Positions 1-9,533 of a stretch of 64,000 nucleotides of DNA are shown here, piece by piece (the first letter of the stretch is position 1; each line of letters begins with the position of its first letter). This stretch comes from Paenibacillus segetis (GTDB taxonomy: Bacteria > Bacillota > Bacilli > Paenibacillales > Paenibacillaceae), in assembly GCF_014639155.1 (NCBI RefSeq), contig NZ_BMFT01000001.1, positions 2,170,001-2,234,000 on the forward strand, read 5' to 3'. Position numbers and translations under genes: made by a program. Below the pieces are notes generated by a model. It searched no databases. It was not told where the DNA came from and saw only the letters and a program-made list of their open reading frames with translations.

Positions 1-124
1 ATCTCCAGCTTATTTAGGCTATAATCGGAATATTCGGGATGTTTAGATATGTCCTTTATTGCTTACAATATCGTATCATGTTTTTGACTAATATCAAGTT
101 AACTCTACATGAGGTGAAGTTGTA

Positions 125-1480
125 GTGCCCAAGAATATGAGGTCAAAAAAATACCTAACTCCAGCTAAAACCCTAACCTACGGATTCGCTATGATTATTA
201 CGATTGGGACCTTTCTTTTAACTCTTGGTCCTTCATCCGCAGATGGACAAAAACTCAACCTGATCGATGCTCTTTTTACCGCCACTTCGGCCACCTGCGT
301 TACGGGTTTGGTGGTCGTCGACACAGGTTCGCAGTTCTCATTATTCGGGCAAATTATCCTCATGACCTTAACCCAAATCGGTGGACTAGGATTTATGACA
401 ATGGGAACACTGATCGCATTGGCCTTCAACCGCCGGATTTCTTTTCGAGACCGTCTCGTACTGCAGGAAGCCATGAATCACAATTCTATGGAGGGAATAC
501 TTTCGCTGATCCGCCGTGTCATGATATATTCACTTGTTATTGAATCAATTGGCGCTCTTATATTGGCAGCAAGATGGTCGTTTGAAATGCCCTTCTCACA
601 AGCGCTTTACTTTGGAGTGTTTCACAGTATCTCTTTTTTCAATAACGGTGGGTTTGATTTATTTGGAACAATCCACGGACCATTCGGTAGTCTGACTAGA
701 TACACTGCAGATCCCATAGTTAATATGGTGGTCATGGTTATGGTATTCCTTGGAGGCATCGGATTCATTGTTATTTCTGACCTGGTAAACTATCGTAGCA
801 CCCGAAGATTATCTCTTCATTCTAAAGTGGTATTATCTATGTCTACTTTTCTTGTTGTATTTGGAGCTATTGTGATATTTGCCATGGAGGCTACAAATCC
901 GGCTACCTTGAAATCGATGTCTGTTGGTGAGGGAATATTCGCCTCCTTCTTTCATTCCATTAATTCACGTTCAGGGGGATTAAGTACTTTAAGTGTGGCA
1001 CAAATGAAAACCTCTACTCAGTTTCTAATTATCATCTTGATGTTTATCGGTGCTGCTCCAGGGTCGACCGGAGGTGGAATTAAAGTTACAGTATTCGCCG
1101 TCTTGGTCGGTACCATGTATGCGATGGTTCGAGGAAAAGAGGATATTGTCTTTTTCCGTAAACGTCTGGCTAAGGAATCTGTTTTTAAGGCGATCACACA
1201 GACTTGGCTAGCGCTATTCCTTGTTATTTTCGTGGCGATGATTTTATCCGTGTTTGAAGATCGGGATTTTCTTGTACTCCTATTTGAGACCACATCGGCT
1301 TTCGGCACCGTGGGTTTGAGCCTTGATCTCACTCCCACATTGAAGGAAATTAGTAAAGTTATTCTGAGTATCCTAATGTTCCTCGGCCGCCTTGGTCCGT
1401 TGACATTGGCCTATGCATTAACTTCAAGAGCAGCCAAGGATCCTTTTCGCTATCCAGAAGGAAAAATAACCATTGGTTAA
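125..1480 (+). CDS. ktrB: KtrB-type potassium uptake channel subunit
   Basis: This is the membrane-embedded K+ translocating subunit of a Ktr/Trk system (451 aa, usual KtrB length). All four P-loop signatures of the family can be seen: SATCVTG near residue 60, NNGGFD near 175, NSRSGG near 285 and SAFGTVG near 390, each following a hydrophobic hairpin. The start is a GTG preceded by GAGGTGAAG at about 111-119. KtrB normally needs the cytoplasmic RCK subunit KtrA, which is not encoded in this window, so it is either elsewhere or this is a KtrD-like second copy. No operon partner is seen; the next gene lies about 85 bp downstream with its own ribosome site. Confidence 0.93.
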   Translation: MPKNMRSKKYLTPAKTLTYGFAMIITIGTFLLTLGPSSADGQKLNLIDALFTATSATCVTGLVVVDTGSQFSLFGQIILMTLTQIGGLGFMTMGTLIALAFNRRISFRDRLVLQEAMNHNSMEGILSLIRRVMIYSLVIESIGALILAARWSFEMPFSQALYFGVFHSISFFNNGGFDLFGTIHGPFGSLTRYTADPIVNMVVMVMVFLGGIGFIVISDLVNYRSTRRLSLHSKVVLSMSTFLVVFGAIVIFAMEATNPATLKSMSVGEGIFASFFHSINSRSGGLSTLSVAQMKTSTQFLIIILMFIGAAPGSTGGGIKVTVFAVLVGTMYAMVRGKEDIVFFRKRLAKESVFKAITQTWLALFLVIFVAMILSVFEDRDFLVLLFETTSAFGTVGLSLDLTPTLKEISKVILSILMFLGRLGPLTLAYALTSRAAKDPFRYPEGKITIG

Positions 1481-1564
1481 ATATCTTAAGGAAACTAATG
1501 GATTGGTAATTGCATTAGTAGTAAGATAGTAGTTGACCTATATTGAACAATTGGAGGAATAAAC

Positions 1565-2797
1565 ATGTCTCAATTTCAAGAAAAACTACAAAAATACGCA
1601 GAATTAGCCGTAAAAGTAGGTGTTAATGTTCAGAAGGGTCAGACACTAGTCGTCAACGCGACAATTGACTCTGCTGAGTTGGTACGCCTTATTGTAAAAC
1701 AAGCTTATGAAGCAGGTGCAAGATTCGTTAAAGTGAACTGGAGCGACGACACAGTAACACGTCTACGTTACGACATGGCAGCGGAAGAGTCATTCAAAGA
1801 CGAACCGAAATGGTATGCAGGTGAGATGACTGAGCTCGTTGAGAACGGCGCTGCCGTGCTCCATGTTATCTCTTCAGATCCCGATCTACTTAGCGGTGTA
1901 TCCTCTGAGCGGTTAACGAATCATCAAATTTCTTACGGTAAGGCTATGAGCAAATATCGCGAATATCAAATGTCCGATAAATTCAGTTGGTCGATCGTTG
2001 CTGTTCCTTCAAAAGCATGGGCGGCTAAAGTATTCCCTAACCTTCCAGAAGATCAACAAATCGATGCACTATGGGAAGCTATCTTCCGTACTGTACGTAT
2101 AGATCAAGAAGATACACTTGGCGCTTGGGAAGAGCATATCGCGAATTTGAATGCGAAGGCCGTATACTTGAACCAGAAGAAATTCCACAAGCTTCATTAT
2201 GTAGCTAATGGAACGGATCTAACGATTGAATTGCCTAAGGGTCATCTATGGGTAGCCGCTGACAGCATTAATGAACAAGGAAATACTTTTGTAGCGAACC
2301 TACCAACAGAAGAAGTATTTACAGCTCCACAACGGAACGGTGTTAACGGTACTGTTGCAAGCACCAAACCTCTGAGCTACAACGGAAATATCATCGACAA
2401 CTTCTCGATTACATTTGAGAATGGTCGCATTGTAAGCTTTAAGGCTGAAGTTGGCGAAGCTACATTGAAACAATTGATTGATCTGGATGAAGGTTCACAT
2501 TATTTAGGAGAAGTGGCACTTGTTCCTCACGGCTCCCCGATCTCGCAATCAGGAATTTTGTTCTACAACACCCTGTTTGATGAGAATGCTTCTAATCACT
2601 TGGCTATCGGCAACGCCTACGCCTTTACACTTGAAGGCGGTAAATCAATGACGAAGGAAGAACAAGAGCAACATGGATTAAATTCAAGTTTGAATCATGT
2701 TGACTTTATGGTTGGCGCGGCTGATATGAACATTTTTGGTATTACTGAAGATGGCCAAGAAGAGCAAATCTTTGCTAACGGAAACTGGGCTATTTAA
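1565..2797 (+). CDS. M29-family aminopeptidase (AmpS/PepS type)
   Basis: This predicted cytosolic metallo-aminopeptidase of the thermophilic aminopeptidase family (M29) is 410 aa, the usual length. It removes N-terminal residues from peptides using a two-metal centre. Candidate metal ligands are the Glu of NLPTEEVF (near 247), the Glu of YLGEVALVP (near 315), the His of ASNHLAIGNAY (near 344) and the His and Asp of LNHVDFMVG (near 375). The ATG follows TTGGAGGAAT at a good distance. It appears monocistronic, followed by a strong hairpin terminator at 2809-2858. The gene is housekeeping in character and nothing in it is unusual. Confidence 0.93.
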   Translation: MSQFQEKLQKYAELAVKVGVNVQKGQTLVVNATIDSAELVRLIVKQAYEAGARFVKVNWSDDTVTRLRYDMAAEESFKDEPKWYAGEMTELVENGAAVLHVISSDPDLLSGVSSERLTNHQISYGKAMSKYREYQMSDKFSWSIVAVPSKAWAAKVFPNLPEDQQIDALWEAIFRTVRIDQEDTLGAWEEHIANLNAKAVYLNQKKFHKLHYVANGTDLTIELPKGHLWVAADSINEQGNTFVANLPTEEVFTAPQRNGVNGTVASTKPLSYNGNIIDNFSITFENGRIVSFKAEVGEATLKQLIDLDEGSHYLGEVALVPHGSPISQSGILFYNTLFDENASNHLAIGNAYAFTLEGGKSMTKEEQEQHGLNSSLNHVDFMVGAADMNIFGITEDGQEEQIFANGNWAI

Positions 2798-2808
2798 TTC
2801 ATAACATG

Positions 2809-2858
2809 AAAAAGACCTAGTCAGTGGAATCCACTTCCACTGACTAGGTCTTTTTTTT
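2809..2858 (+). terminator. Rho-independent terminator after the aminopeptidase gene
   Basis: An inverted repeat of about 19 bp (AAAGACCTAGTCAGTGGAA and its complement) with a short loop is followed by a run of T. The A-run on the other side would let it also work on the minus strand. Confidence 0.9.
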
Positions 2859-2875
2859 GATTCCATGACGTATAA

Positions 2876-2918
2876 AAGAAGCTGGATTTCCTTAACCTAC
2901 AGGAAACCCAGCTTCTTA
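2876..2918 (-). terminator. Terminator for the multidrug MFS transcript
   Basis: The minus strand carries AAGAAGCTGGGTTTCC, a loop, GGAAATCCAGCTTCTT and then TTTA, just beyond the stop codon of the MFS gene. Confidence 0.8.
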
Positions 2919-2936
2919 TTCATTCCGAGATATTAC

Positions 2937-4562
2937 TTATGCATTTTCTGTAGCCAACGCTGAATTAGCTTCTCCAGCCGGTTGAGGTGCAGTATCACTT
3001 ACTTTGTTTGAAGTCCGTAGTGGAAGCTCCTTAAGGAAGAACACCAACACGAAGGCTACGACCAATATGAGCGTCCCTGTCAAGAATACTGTAGACAGTG
3101 TATCTCCAAGCGCACCGCGAATGTTATCAATAAATTGAGTGAACAATGGCTGTACATCTGTAGGTAGAGCTGCCTGAGTTTGTTCGATAACTGGCTTGTT
3201 CATAATCATACGTGGGTCCGCAAAGGACACTAGCTGCTGAGCAATCTGCGGATCCAGTGAACTTAAATCCGGTGCTTGTGGTGATTGCAAAGCACTCGTT
3301 AGATTTTTTGTAAGATTGTTAGACATAACTGTTCCCATCACTGCGATACCTATTGTACCACCCAGGTTACGGAACAACTGAGATGATGCTGTAGCGACAC
3401 CCAAATCCTTATGAGACGCTGCGTTTTGGGTAGCTAACGAGAATACAGGCATGCCTAGACCAAGACCCATACCAAACACGATCATACTGAGTATAGCCAT
3501 CCACACACTGTTCATGACGACCATGATCCCCATACCTGCGATCATAATCGGCATCCCTAGCATAGCATACCGTTTATACTTGCCACTCTTAGCAATCAAT
3601 TGGCCAGTTATTGCGCTTGTTATAACCATAACAATGGACATCGGCATGGTCACATAGCCAGCGTAAGTAGCAGAAATACCTAATACACCTTGTACGAAGA
3701 ATGAGATATAAATCATAGCTCCCATTAATCCGAAGTTCATAATAAACCCGATAATGTTAGAAACGGTAATGACACTATTCTTGAACAGATGCAACGGTAG
3801 TGCCGGGTTCTTCGCTCTTGATTCAACAAAGACAAAGAGAATTGCCGAAACAACTGTAGCCCCTAGCAGCCCAAGAATTTGTGCTGAACCCCAGTCGTAT
3901 TCCGTACCAGCCCATGTGAATGCAAGCAACAGCGGAACAATTGACGTCGTCAGCAATAGAGAACCAAGGTAATCGATACTTACCTTAGGCTTACGTTCCA
4001 CTTTCGGAAATAACATCAAGATCATGATGAATGCTACAATACCAAGTGGAAGGAAGATCCAGAACAACCAGTGCCAATCCACATGGTCAATCAAATAACC
4101 GCCGAGTGTTGGCCCAATTACACTGGAGAATCCAAAGACAGCCGTCATTAATCCCATCCATTTACCACGTTCGCGTGGTGCGAACAAATCGCCTACAGCT
4201 GTGAATGCTGTTGATTGAATAATCCCGGCACCAAGTCCTTGAATACCGCGATAGAAAATAAATTGAAAAACGTTATCAGAAGTACCTGTTAAGAAAGCAC
4301 CAACCATAAACAATAATATCCCGATTAATATAAAGGGTTTGCGTCCGAACATGTCGGATAGCTTTCCGACGAGAATCGCCGCAATGGTTGATGTTAGTAA
4401 GTAAATGTTGATTGTCCAAGTGTAGTAGTCCATGCCATCGAGAATTGCGATAATCCGCGGCATCGCGGTACTCGTAATCGTCTGATTGATTGCGGCAAAG
4501 AACATCGCTGCCATGATGGCAATCATAATAGACAATTTACGTTTTTTAGATAAATGTTCCAT
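2937..4562 (-). CDS. DHA2-family multidrug MFS efflux transporter (14 TM)
   Basis: This proton-driven drug exporter of the EmrB/QacA (DHA2) type is 541 aa, a length that fits 14 transmembrane helices. The first helix carries the family motif around AAINQTITSTAMPRI, and the MFS motif A appears as GKLSDMFGRKP near residue 65. A long extracytoplasmic loop rich in Pro, Gln and Ala lies near residues 430-485 before the last helix, as in many DHA2 pumps. The ATG follows GGAGAGGAAG. It sits 22 bp after the marR gene on the same strand, so the two form an operon in which the pump is probably the target of the local MarR protein. The substrate cannot be deduced. Confidence 0.92.
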   Translation of the reverse strand: MEHLSKKRKLSIMIAIMAAMFFAAINQTITSTAMPRIIAILDGMDYYTWTINIYLLTSTIAAILVGKLSDMFGRKPFILIGILLFMVGAFLTGTSDNVFQFIFYRGIQGLGAGIIQSTAFTAVGDLFAPRERGKWMGLMTAVFGFSSVIGPTLGGYLIDHVDWHWLFWIFLPLGIVAFIMILMLFPKVERKPKVSIDYLGSLLLTTSIVPLLLAFTWAGTEYDWGSAQILGLLGATVVSAILFVFVESRAKNPALPLHLFKNSVITVSNIIGFIMNFGLMGAMIYISFFVQGVLGISATYAGYVTMPMSIVMVITSAITGQLIAKSGKYKRYAMLGMPIMIAGMGIMVVMNSVWMAILSMIVFGMGLGLGMPVFSLATQNAASHKDLGVATASSQLFRNLGGTIGIAVMGTVMSNNLTKNLTSALQSPQAPDLSSLDPQIAQQLVSFADPRMIMNKPVIEQTQAALPTDVQPLFTQFIDNIRGALGDTLSTVFLTGTLILVVAFVLVFFLKELPLRTSNKVSDTAPQPAGEANSALATENA

Positions 4563-4584
4563 ATAACTTCCTCTCCATATCTCT

Positions 4585-5019
4585 TTAGTCTAGATGATCT
4601 ATAGTTGAAAGAATCTTGTTGAAAATTCTTCTCAAATGTTCTATGTCCTCTTCGGGTAACACATCGAAGAAATGATGAATCGCTTCCTTCTGACTCTCGG
4701 TTACCTTCTGAATAATTTCCTCTCCTTTCTCTGTAATGGTGATATACACAATTCGCCGATCATCATGGGCACGTTCCCTCTTCACATAACCTTCTGCAAG
4801 TAATCTGTCGGTAACACCTGTAGCTGCTGCAGGTGTAATACTGAGTGATTCTGCCAATTGGGATACCTTCTGTGACCCATGCTGATTCAGCTTGTATAAC
4901 GCTTTGAATTGAGCAAAGCTTAAACTAAACTCTCCTCTTTTGTTCCATTCCTTTGAGATGCCCTTAACAATTGCTCGGAAATTTGAGGAAACTTCGAACA
5001 ATACTTCATTCTTGTTCAA
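4585..5019 (-). CDS. MarR-family transcriptional regulator
   Basis: This 144-aa winged-helix regulator shows the MarR core: helix-turn-helix VSQLAESLSITPAAATGVTDRL (residues about 53-75) followed by the wing with the conserved DDRRIVYITITEKG. It starts at a TTG preceded by GGAGG at 8 nt. The MFS pump follows directly in the same operon, so autoregulation and control of the pump are expected (family knowledge). An AT-rich palindrome lies about 70 bp upstream of the start and is the likely operator. The inducing ligand is unknown. Confidence 0.92.
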   Translation of the reverse strand: MNKNEVLFEVSSNFRAIVKGISKEWNKRGEFSLSFAQFKALYKLNQHGSQKVSQLAESLSITPAAATGVTDRLLAEGYVKRERAHDDRRIVYITITEKGEEIIQKVTESQKEAIHHFFDVLPEEDIEHLRRIFNKILSTIDHLD

Positions 5020-5084
5020 CCCTTATTCCTCCTCAAGTTTTGTGCTTCATTTGGAAGATTTGCTCGATATTATTTAATTACTAT

Positions 5085-5106
5085 ATTAATTAACTAGTTA
5101 ACTAAT
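5085..5106. promoter_or_regulatory. Probable MarR operator
   Basis: An inverted repeat of 22 bp with one mismatched pair is centred on the perfect 12-mer TTAACTAGTTAA (5090-5101). A second palindrome, TAGTTAACTA (5095-5104), overlaps it. It lies in the promoter region of the marR-MFS operon. MarR proteins usually bind such AT-rich palindromes; that the local protein does so is inference. Confidence 0.65.
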
Positions 5107-5217
5107 TAGAAATTAATTATTAAAGCATCTAAAAATATATCTCTATTTTTACGACTAGTCAAGAAAAAAATGAATGAAACAAGCTGAAAAGTTTTAATTA
5201 GTATTGTCTTATTTACA

Positions 5218-5263
5218 GAAAAAGCACGTCAGGACTGTATTTCTACAGTTCCAACGTGCTTCT
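5218..5263 (-). terminator. Terminator for the GlcP-like MFS gene
   Basis: The interrupted stem is built from AAGCACGT/ACGTGCTT outside and ACTGTA/TACAGT inside. On the minus strand it is followed by TTTTT, 30-75 bp beyond the stop codon of the MFS gene. Confidence 0.75.
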
Positions 5264-5294
5264 TAATCCTGCTTTGAATGAATCTCGACTGAGC

Positions 5295-6488
5295 TTAAGA
5301 TTTATTAGGAATAGCTTTGACATGGAAGCGTTGAATGATCATAGCAACGATCCCAAGTAGTGTCAATACAGCAATGAAACCGGCAAGCATCCAAGCGGAG
5401 AAATCTGCACCGCCAATATCCATGCTTTTTCCCATAAGTAATGGAAGTACTGCACCACCCACACCACCTGAAGCGATCAGCATACTTGGTGTAGACTCTT
5501 CTGAACCAGGCAATAGCTTGTTAGCAAACACAAGTGCAATTGAGAACAAACCAGATAGAAATAAACCTATTAATAAGATGAGCACCGTCATCATCGTGAT
5601 CCCCTTCGCGAAAGCGAATAAAGAGATCAAAGCAAAACTAATGACACAACTCCAAACAACATAACGACTATAAGTGATTTTCTCGGCAATGAAACCGGCA
5701 AAGAATCGTCCAATCGTCATCGCAATCCAGAACAAAGTAACACTAAAGGCAGCTGTAGACTTATCGGTTCCTAGCTTCTCAATGAGTAACGATGGAAGAA
5801 AATTAACAAAACTCATTTCCATACCAACATATAGGAAGAAAAACACAATGAACACGATCAATAATAGTCCCCGAACTCCTTGATATTGAGAAAGAAGACG
5901 TTTCTTCTCTTGTTTAACTTCTTCCTTGGAGTCTAGCAATTGATTGAGGTCACCAAAATTTCGCTTCAACCAGAAAATAAACATGATAAAAGCCATCGCA
6001 CAGACAATCAGGAACGAGTATCTCCATATATCAGATTGAATGAGCCAACCTGCCAACAGTGGCATAACAAGTGCTCCAATGCCGAAGAAAACTTCTAATC
6101 GACTCATAGCAATCGCCGTACCTTCTTTAATTGCCACAATGATTAAGGTTCCTATCACGGCTTCGATCATGCCAAAGCCAAATCCTGCAACCGAACCCAC
6201 AAGATACATCCATTCCCATGGAGGAAGCATAGTATAGCACAACTCGGCCAAGCATAAGAGGCCAATTGCAATGAGTAATCCCGTCCGTTTACCGAACTTT
6301 GATATTAGTAGTGGTGAGACGAGAACACCCACAAGAAAACCAGCAAATTGTGCGAAGATCAGACTGCCGCCAGCACTATAATCCTTCCCATAATGTAGAA
6401 GCAAGTCTGGCATGATCGAACCAACTACTACGTGAGCAAGGCCAATTAGTAAATAAGACCAGCAGCCCATCCAAATTAAAGTCTTCAT
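5295..6488 (-). CDS. GlcP/FucP-like sugar MFS transporter
   Basis: This predicted 12-TM proton symporter is 397 aa from the chosen start. It resembles my recollection of the Bacillus GlcP glucose/mannose permease in several stretches, notably MSRLEVFFGIGAL after helix 4 and EMSFVNFLPSLLI at the start of the second half. The reading frame stays open 27 codons further upstream, but only the ATG at 6488 has a ribosome site (GGAAGGAGTAGTA) and begins directly before the first helix (MKTLIWMGCWSYLL). It appears monocistronic with its own terminator. The real substrate is uncertain. Confidence 0.85.
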   Translation of the reverse strand: MKTLIWMGCWSYLLIGLAHVVVGSIMPDLLLHYGKDYSAGGSLIFAQFAGFLVGVLVSPLLISKFGKRTGLLIAIGLLCLAELCYTMLPPWEWMYLVGSVAGFGFGMIEAVIGTLIIVAIKEGTAIAMSRLEVFFGIGALVMPLLAGWLIQSDIWRYSFLIVCAMAFIMFIFWLKRNFGDLNQLLDSKEEVKQEKKRLLSQYQGVRGLLLIVFIVFFFLYVGMEMSFVNFLPSLLIEKLGTDKSTAAFSVTLFWIAMTIGRFFAGFIAEKITYSRYVVWSCVISFALISLFAFAKGITMMTVLILLIGLFLSGLFSIALVFANKLLPGSEESTPSMLIASGGVGGAVLPLLMGKSMDIGGADFSAWMLAGFIAVLTLLGIVAMIIQRFHVKAIPNKS

Positions 6489-6730
6489 TACTACTCCTTC
6501 CATGATGCATTTGGTCGTTGCTGTTACCTGGAGCACCATTATGTATATGTTCATATGCAACTTCTTCATTGTAGATGAAAGTTGGTATTACGTCACCCAT
6601 CCCTACCATTTAGATGGTTATTTACCTTTAGTTCTGGAAAATCATACCTTTGATACTGATTATAAGGTAAAATAATGTAGGGAGAGTAAGAACACTGTCG
6701 TATGTTGCAATAGAGAGAGAGGAGACTATC

Positions 6731-7327
6731 ATGCCGGAAAGGTTAAAATGGCTTCTTGTTGCAAATTTTCATGACCTGACCGATCATGTTCAGGAAGAAG
6801 TCTATTATGGATATTATGATTTTGTATACGGTTCCATTTATTATATTGTTAAAGACCATCAGATAAGTGAAGATATCATTCAGGAATCTTTTCTCAAGAT
6901 GATCCATAAGATGCCTTTATTTGATAAAGAAAATGTAATGAAAGCCTGGATTAAAGTAGTGTCCCGTAATACAACCATTAATTATTTGCGAAAAAGTAAA
7001 AAATTCCGTAACCATAGTGACTATGACAGTGTCTATATGGATGTAGACCCATTTGACGCAAACGAACCTTCTGTGGAGAAGACAATTGAAATAAAAATGA
7101 TGGAAGAATCCATTCAGAGTTATTTGCGTAAGCTAAAACCCGAGTATCAGTTGCTTATGGAGTACCGCTGGAAACAAGGAATGAGTTATAGGGAAATTGC
7201 TGAGCGACTGAACATTTGTGAAGATGTAGTCAAGCAGCGGCTCTATCGAACTCGTGAAGGGATCAAAAAGATGCTATTCAGAGAGTGGGGTTGTGATCAT
7301 GAAACAATTCGATCCATACGATCCTGA
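6731..7327 (+). CDS. ECF-type RNA polymerase sigma factor
   Basis: This is a 198-aa alternative sigma factor. Region 2 is seen around residues 25-85 (DIIQESFLKMIHKMP, then AWIKVVSRNTTINYLRKSKK). Region 4 is seen around 135-180 (LMEYRWKQGMSYREIAERLNICEDVVKQRLYRTREGIKKM). The ATG follows GAGAGAGGAGAC. The next gene starts inside this one (29-bp overlap) and codes for a membrane-anchored partner, the usual layout of an ECF sigma and its anti-sigma factor. The regulon is unknown, and I could not find a convincing ECF-type promoter upstream. Confidence 0.9.
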   Translation: MPERLKWLLVANFHDLTDHVQEEVYYGYYDFVYGSIYYIVKDHQISEDIIQESFLKMIHKMPLFDKENVMKAWIKVVSRNTTINYLRKSKKFRNHSDYDSVYMDVDPFDANEPSVEKTIEIKMMEESIQSYLRKLKPEYQLLMEYRWKQGMSYREIAERLNICEDVVKQRLYRTREGIKKMLFREWGCDHETIRSIRS

Positions 7328-8129
7328 TTATCCACAAGAATATGATGAACTCTTTGAGAATGCTTTTGAGAAAGCGACTGATGCATTACCTTTACGCACA
7401 AATGAAGACAAACGTAATTCATGGTTAAAAATTCAGGCACGAATTCAGCATGATAAGAACCGTCGTAATCGTCACCGCAAATATCGATTAGTATTACTAG
7501 CTACTGCCTCCATGTTCATTGGAGGGATCCTGTTCAGTCAGCCGCTTTTAACCCAAGCCGTCTCTCCTATTTATCAAAAGATGACTCATTGGGGAAGCGA
7601 CATGAATATTATGGTTTTCGGGAGTTATCATCAGGGTGATGATGATAAGGCAAAGACACCACCTCCACCCGATATCACGGAAGAATTAATTCAGGAGGTT
7701 GTGCCCCCCCCAACACTTGTTGCGTCTGGTAATGATATTCCAGTTGCTGTAAGTCTCAAAGAAGCTAGCAACAGACTGCCATTTCAACTTCCAGAGATAA
7801 CCTATGTACCGGAACGGTTTTCTTTGGATACCGTTGAATTAATGGTACCTTCAATTCCCACACTAACAACTGAGAGTGTTAACTTGAGCTATTACAATCG
7901 TGATGGGGAGCAACTCAGAATGATCTTTCAACTTATTCACGAGAATGAAACCATCTCGATGATTACGGATGATCAGACCATTGAGCTCAAATTACATAAC
8001 GACAGGATCGCATACTATTCACCTGGTGAGTTTTCTTCATTGACCTTTACTTTCGACAATGTGCTTGCCAAAGTCTTTGGTAATACGAATGAAGAAGAAC
8101 TGCTCCAAATCGCAAATGGTTTTAAATAA
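7299..8129 (+). CDS. Probable anti-sigma factor with C-terminal DUF4367-like domain
   Basis: This single-pass membrane protein (276 aa) is encoded overlapping the ECF sigma gene. A cytosolic N-terminal segment of about 65 residues is followed by one membrane helix (YRLVLLATASMFIGGILF, near 62-80), a Pro-rich linker with PPPP and PPPP-like stretches, and an extracytoplasmic domain ending EEELLQIANGF, which resembles DUF4367. No zinc-binding HxxxCxxC anti-sigma motif is present, so binding to the sigma factor is inferred from gene order. The ATG at 7299 is chosen because it starts the soluble segment cleanly; its ribosome site (GAGAGTGGGG) is weak, suggesting translational coupling. Confidence 0.75.
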   Translation: MKQFDPYDPDYPQEYDELFENAFEKATDALPLRTNEDKRNSWLKIQARIQHDKNRRNRHRKYRLVLLATASMFIGGILFSQPLLTQAVSPIYQKMTHWGSDMNIMVFGSYHQGDDDKAKTPPPPDITEELIQEVVPPPTLVASGNDIPVAVSLKEASNRLPFQLPEITYVPERFSLDTVELMVPSIPTLTTESVNLSYYNRDGEQLRMIFQLIHENETISMITDDQTIELKLHNDRIAYYSPGEFSSLTFTFDNVLAKVFGNTNEEELLQIANGFK

Positions 8130-8130
8130 C

Positions 8131-8175
8131 AAAAGACGTAAGTCCCTGCTTGCTATCTGGGACTTACGTCTTTTG
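8131..8175. terminator. Bidirectional terminator between convergent genes
   Basis: A perfect stem of 16 bp (AAAAGACGTAAGTCCC and its complement) closes a 12-nt loop, with A and T runs on both ends. It can serve the anti-sigma gene (+) and the CNNM gene (-). Confidence 0.9.
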
Positions 8176-8192
8176 TATGTTAAGCGCTACAG

Positions 8193-9533
8193 TTACGCAC
8201 CTGTAGCTTCTTCTAAAGGTATATATTGCTGTCTAAGCAATTTGACCCGAGAAATTCTTTTGTTATCCGTCTCCTCGACCATGTACAGATCACCCTCATA
8301 TTGAAAGGATGCCCCAACCTGTGGTGGAAGAATTTCAATTCGAGCGTAAAGCCATCCACCAATCGTATCATAATCTTCAGAGTCAAGAGACAATCCAAAG
8401 CGGTCATTAATTGATTCAATCAGCATAAGGCCATCAATAGAATAAGAATCTTCACCATGTTGCTCGATCGCTGGACGTTCTTCATCAAATTCATCCTGAA
8501 TCTCCCCAACAATCTCTTCCACAATGTCCTCCAATGTAACCATACCGGAAGTTCCACCATATTCATCAATTAAGATCGCGATTTGGGTTCTCCCCCGTTG
8601 CATCCGCTTCATCAGATCACTGATATGGATAGATTCGGGGACAGCCATGATGGGGCGAATCAAATTCAAATAATCTGGACTATTGGAACGAATTAAATCT
8701 TTAATATGAACAAAACCAATAATATGATCTTTATCATGATTGCACACTGGATAACGCGTTCGTGTCCCATCTAGAGCAATTTCTAAGTTTTCCTCTATTG
8801 AATGCCGGGTGTATAAACAAATCATCTCCGTCCGGGGAATCATAATTTCCCGAGCGGTTGTGTCACCGAATTCAAATATGTTGTCGACTAGTGACATCTC
8901 TGCACTGTCAATCAGCCCGCTCTCACTACTCTCTTTCATCATGATTCGAATTTCTTCTTCCGTATGCAATGAATCGAGACCAGAATCCCGAGAGAATCCG
9001 AAAAGCTTAAGCAAAGCTGTGGATAGAACATTAAGTACCCAAATGAACGGATACATCAGTAGATAGAACAGCTTCATCGGTCTAGCCAATAAGAGTGTAA
9101 TCGTCTCAGCCTTTCGAACAGCAATCGTCTTAGGAGCTAATTCTCCAAGCACAATATGCAGCATTGCAATCAGCAGAAAAGAAATGGTGAGAGAAACAAA
9201 ATGTAATGGCTTATCGCTTAAACCCAACTGTTCAAAGAGCGGATAGAGCATTGTCGCAACTATGGGCTCCCCAAGCCAACCAAGTCCTAACGAACAGAGC
9301 GTAATACCTACTTGGCAAGCTGATAAATAACCGTCCAAATGATTCAGTAAACTTTGTGCGATGATAGCACTCTTGCGTCCTTCTTCAGCCAGATTATCGA
9401 TTCGCCCAGCCCTTATTTTGACAATTGCAAACTCGGCTGATACGAATAATCCGTTAAGTACAACCAATAGTACCATCAATCCCAATTGAAATAGACTCGG
9501 TAAAGGGTCACTCAATACATTTCCTATTCTCAT
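8193..9533 (-). CDS. CNNM/DUF21-CBS-CorC_HlyC membrane protein (hemolysin C family)
   Basis: This 446-aa protein has the standard CNNM/CorC layout: an N-terminal DUF21 membrane domain with about four hydrophobic segments (residues 15-200), a CBS pair containing the stretch DTTAREIMIPRTEM (about 215-340), and a C-terminal transporter-associated domain (about 355-435). The family is linked to Mg2+ or other divalent cation handling; the name hemolysin is historical. The ATG at 9533 lies about 21 nt from GGAGGTG (9555-9561), which is long, and the codons between contain an in-frame stop, so the start is somewhat uncertain. Confidence 0.9.
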   Translation of the reverse strand: MRIGNVLSDPLPSLFQLGLMVLLVVLNGLFVSAEFAIVKIRAGRIDNLAEEGRKSAIIAQSLLNHLDGYLSACQVGITLCSLGLGWLGEPIVATMLYPLFEQLGLSDKPLHFVSLTISFLLIAMLHIVLGELAPKTIAVRKAETITLLLARPMKLFYLLMYPFIWVLNVLSTALLKLFGFSRDSGLDSLHTEEEIRIMMKESSESGLIDSAEMSLVDNIFEFGDTTAREIMIPRTEMICLYTRHSIEENLEIALDGTRTRYPVCNHDKDHIIGFVHIKDLIRSNSPDYLNLIRPIMAVPESIHISDLMKRMQRGRTQIAILIDEYGGTSGMVTLEDIVEEIVGEIQDEFDEERPAIEQHGEDSYSIDGLMLIESINDRFGLSLDSEDYDTIGGWLYARIEILPPQVGASFQYEGDLYMVEETDNKRISRVKLLRQQYIPLEEATGA

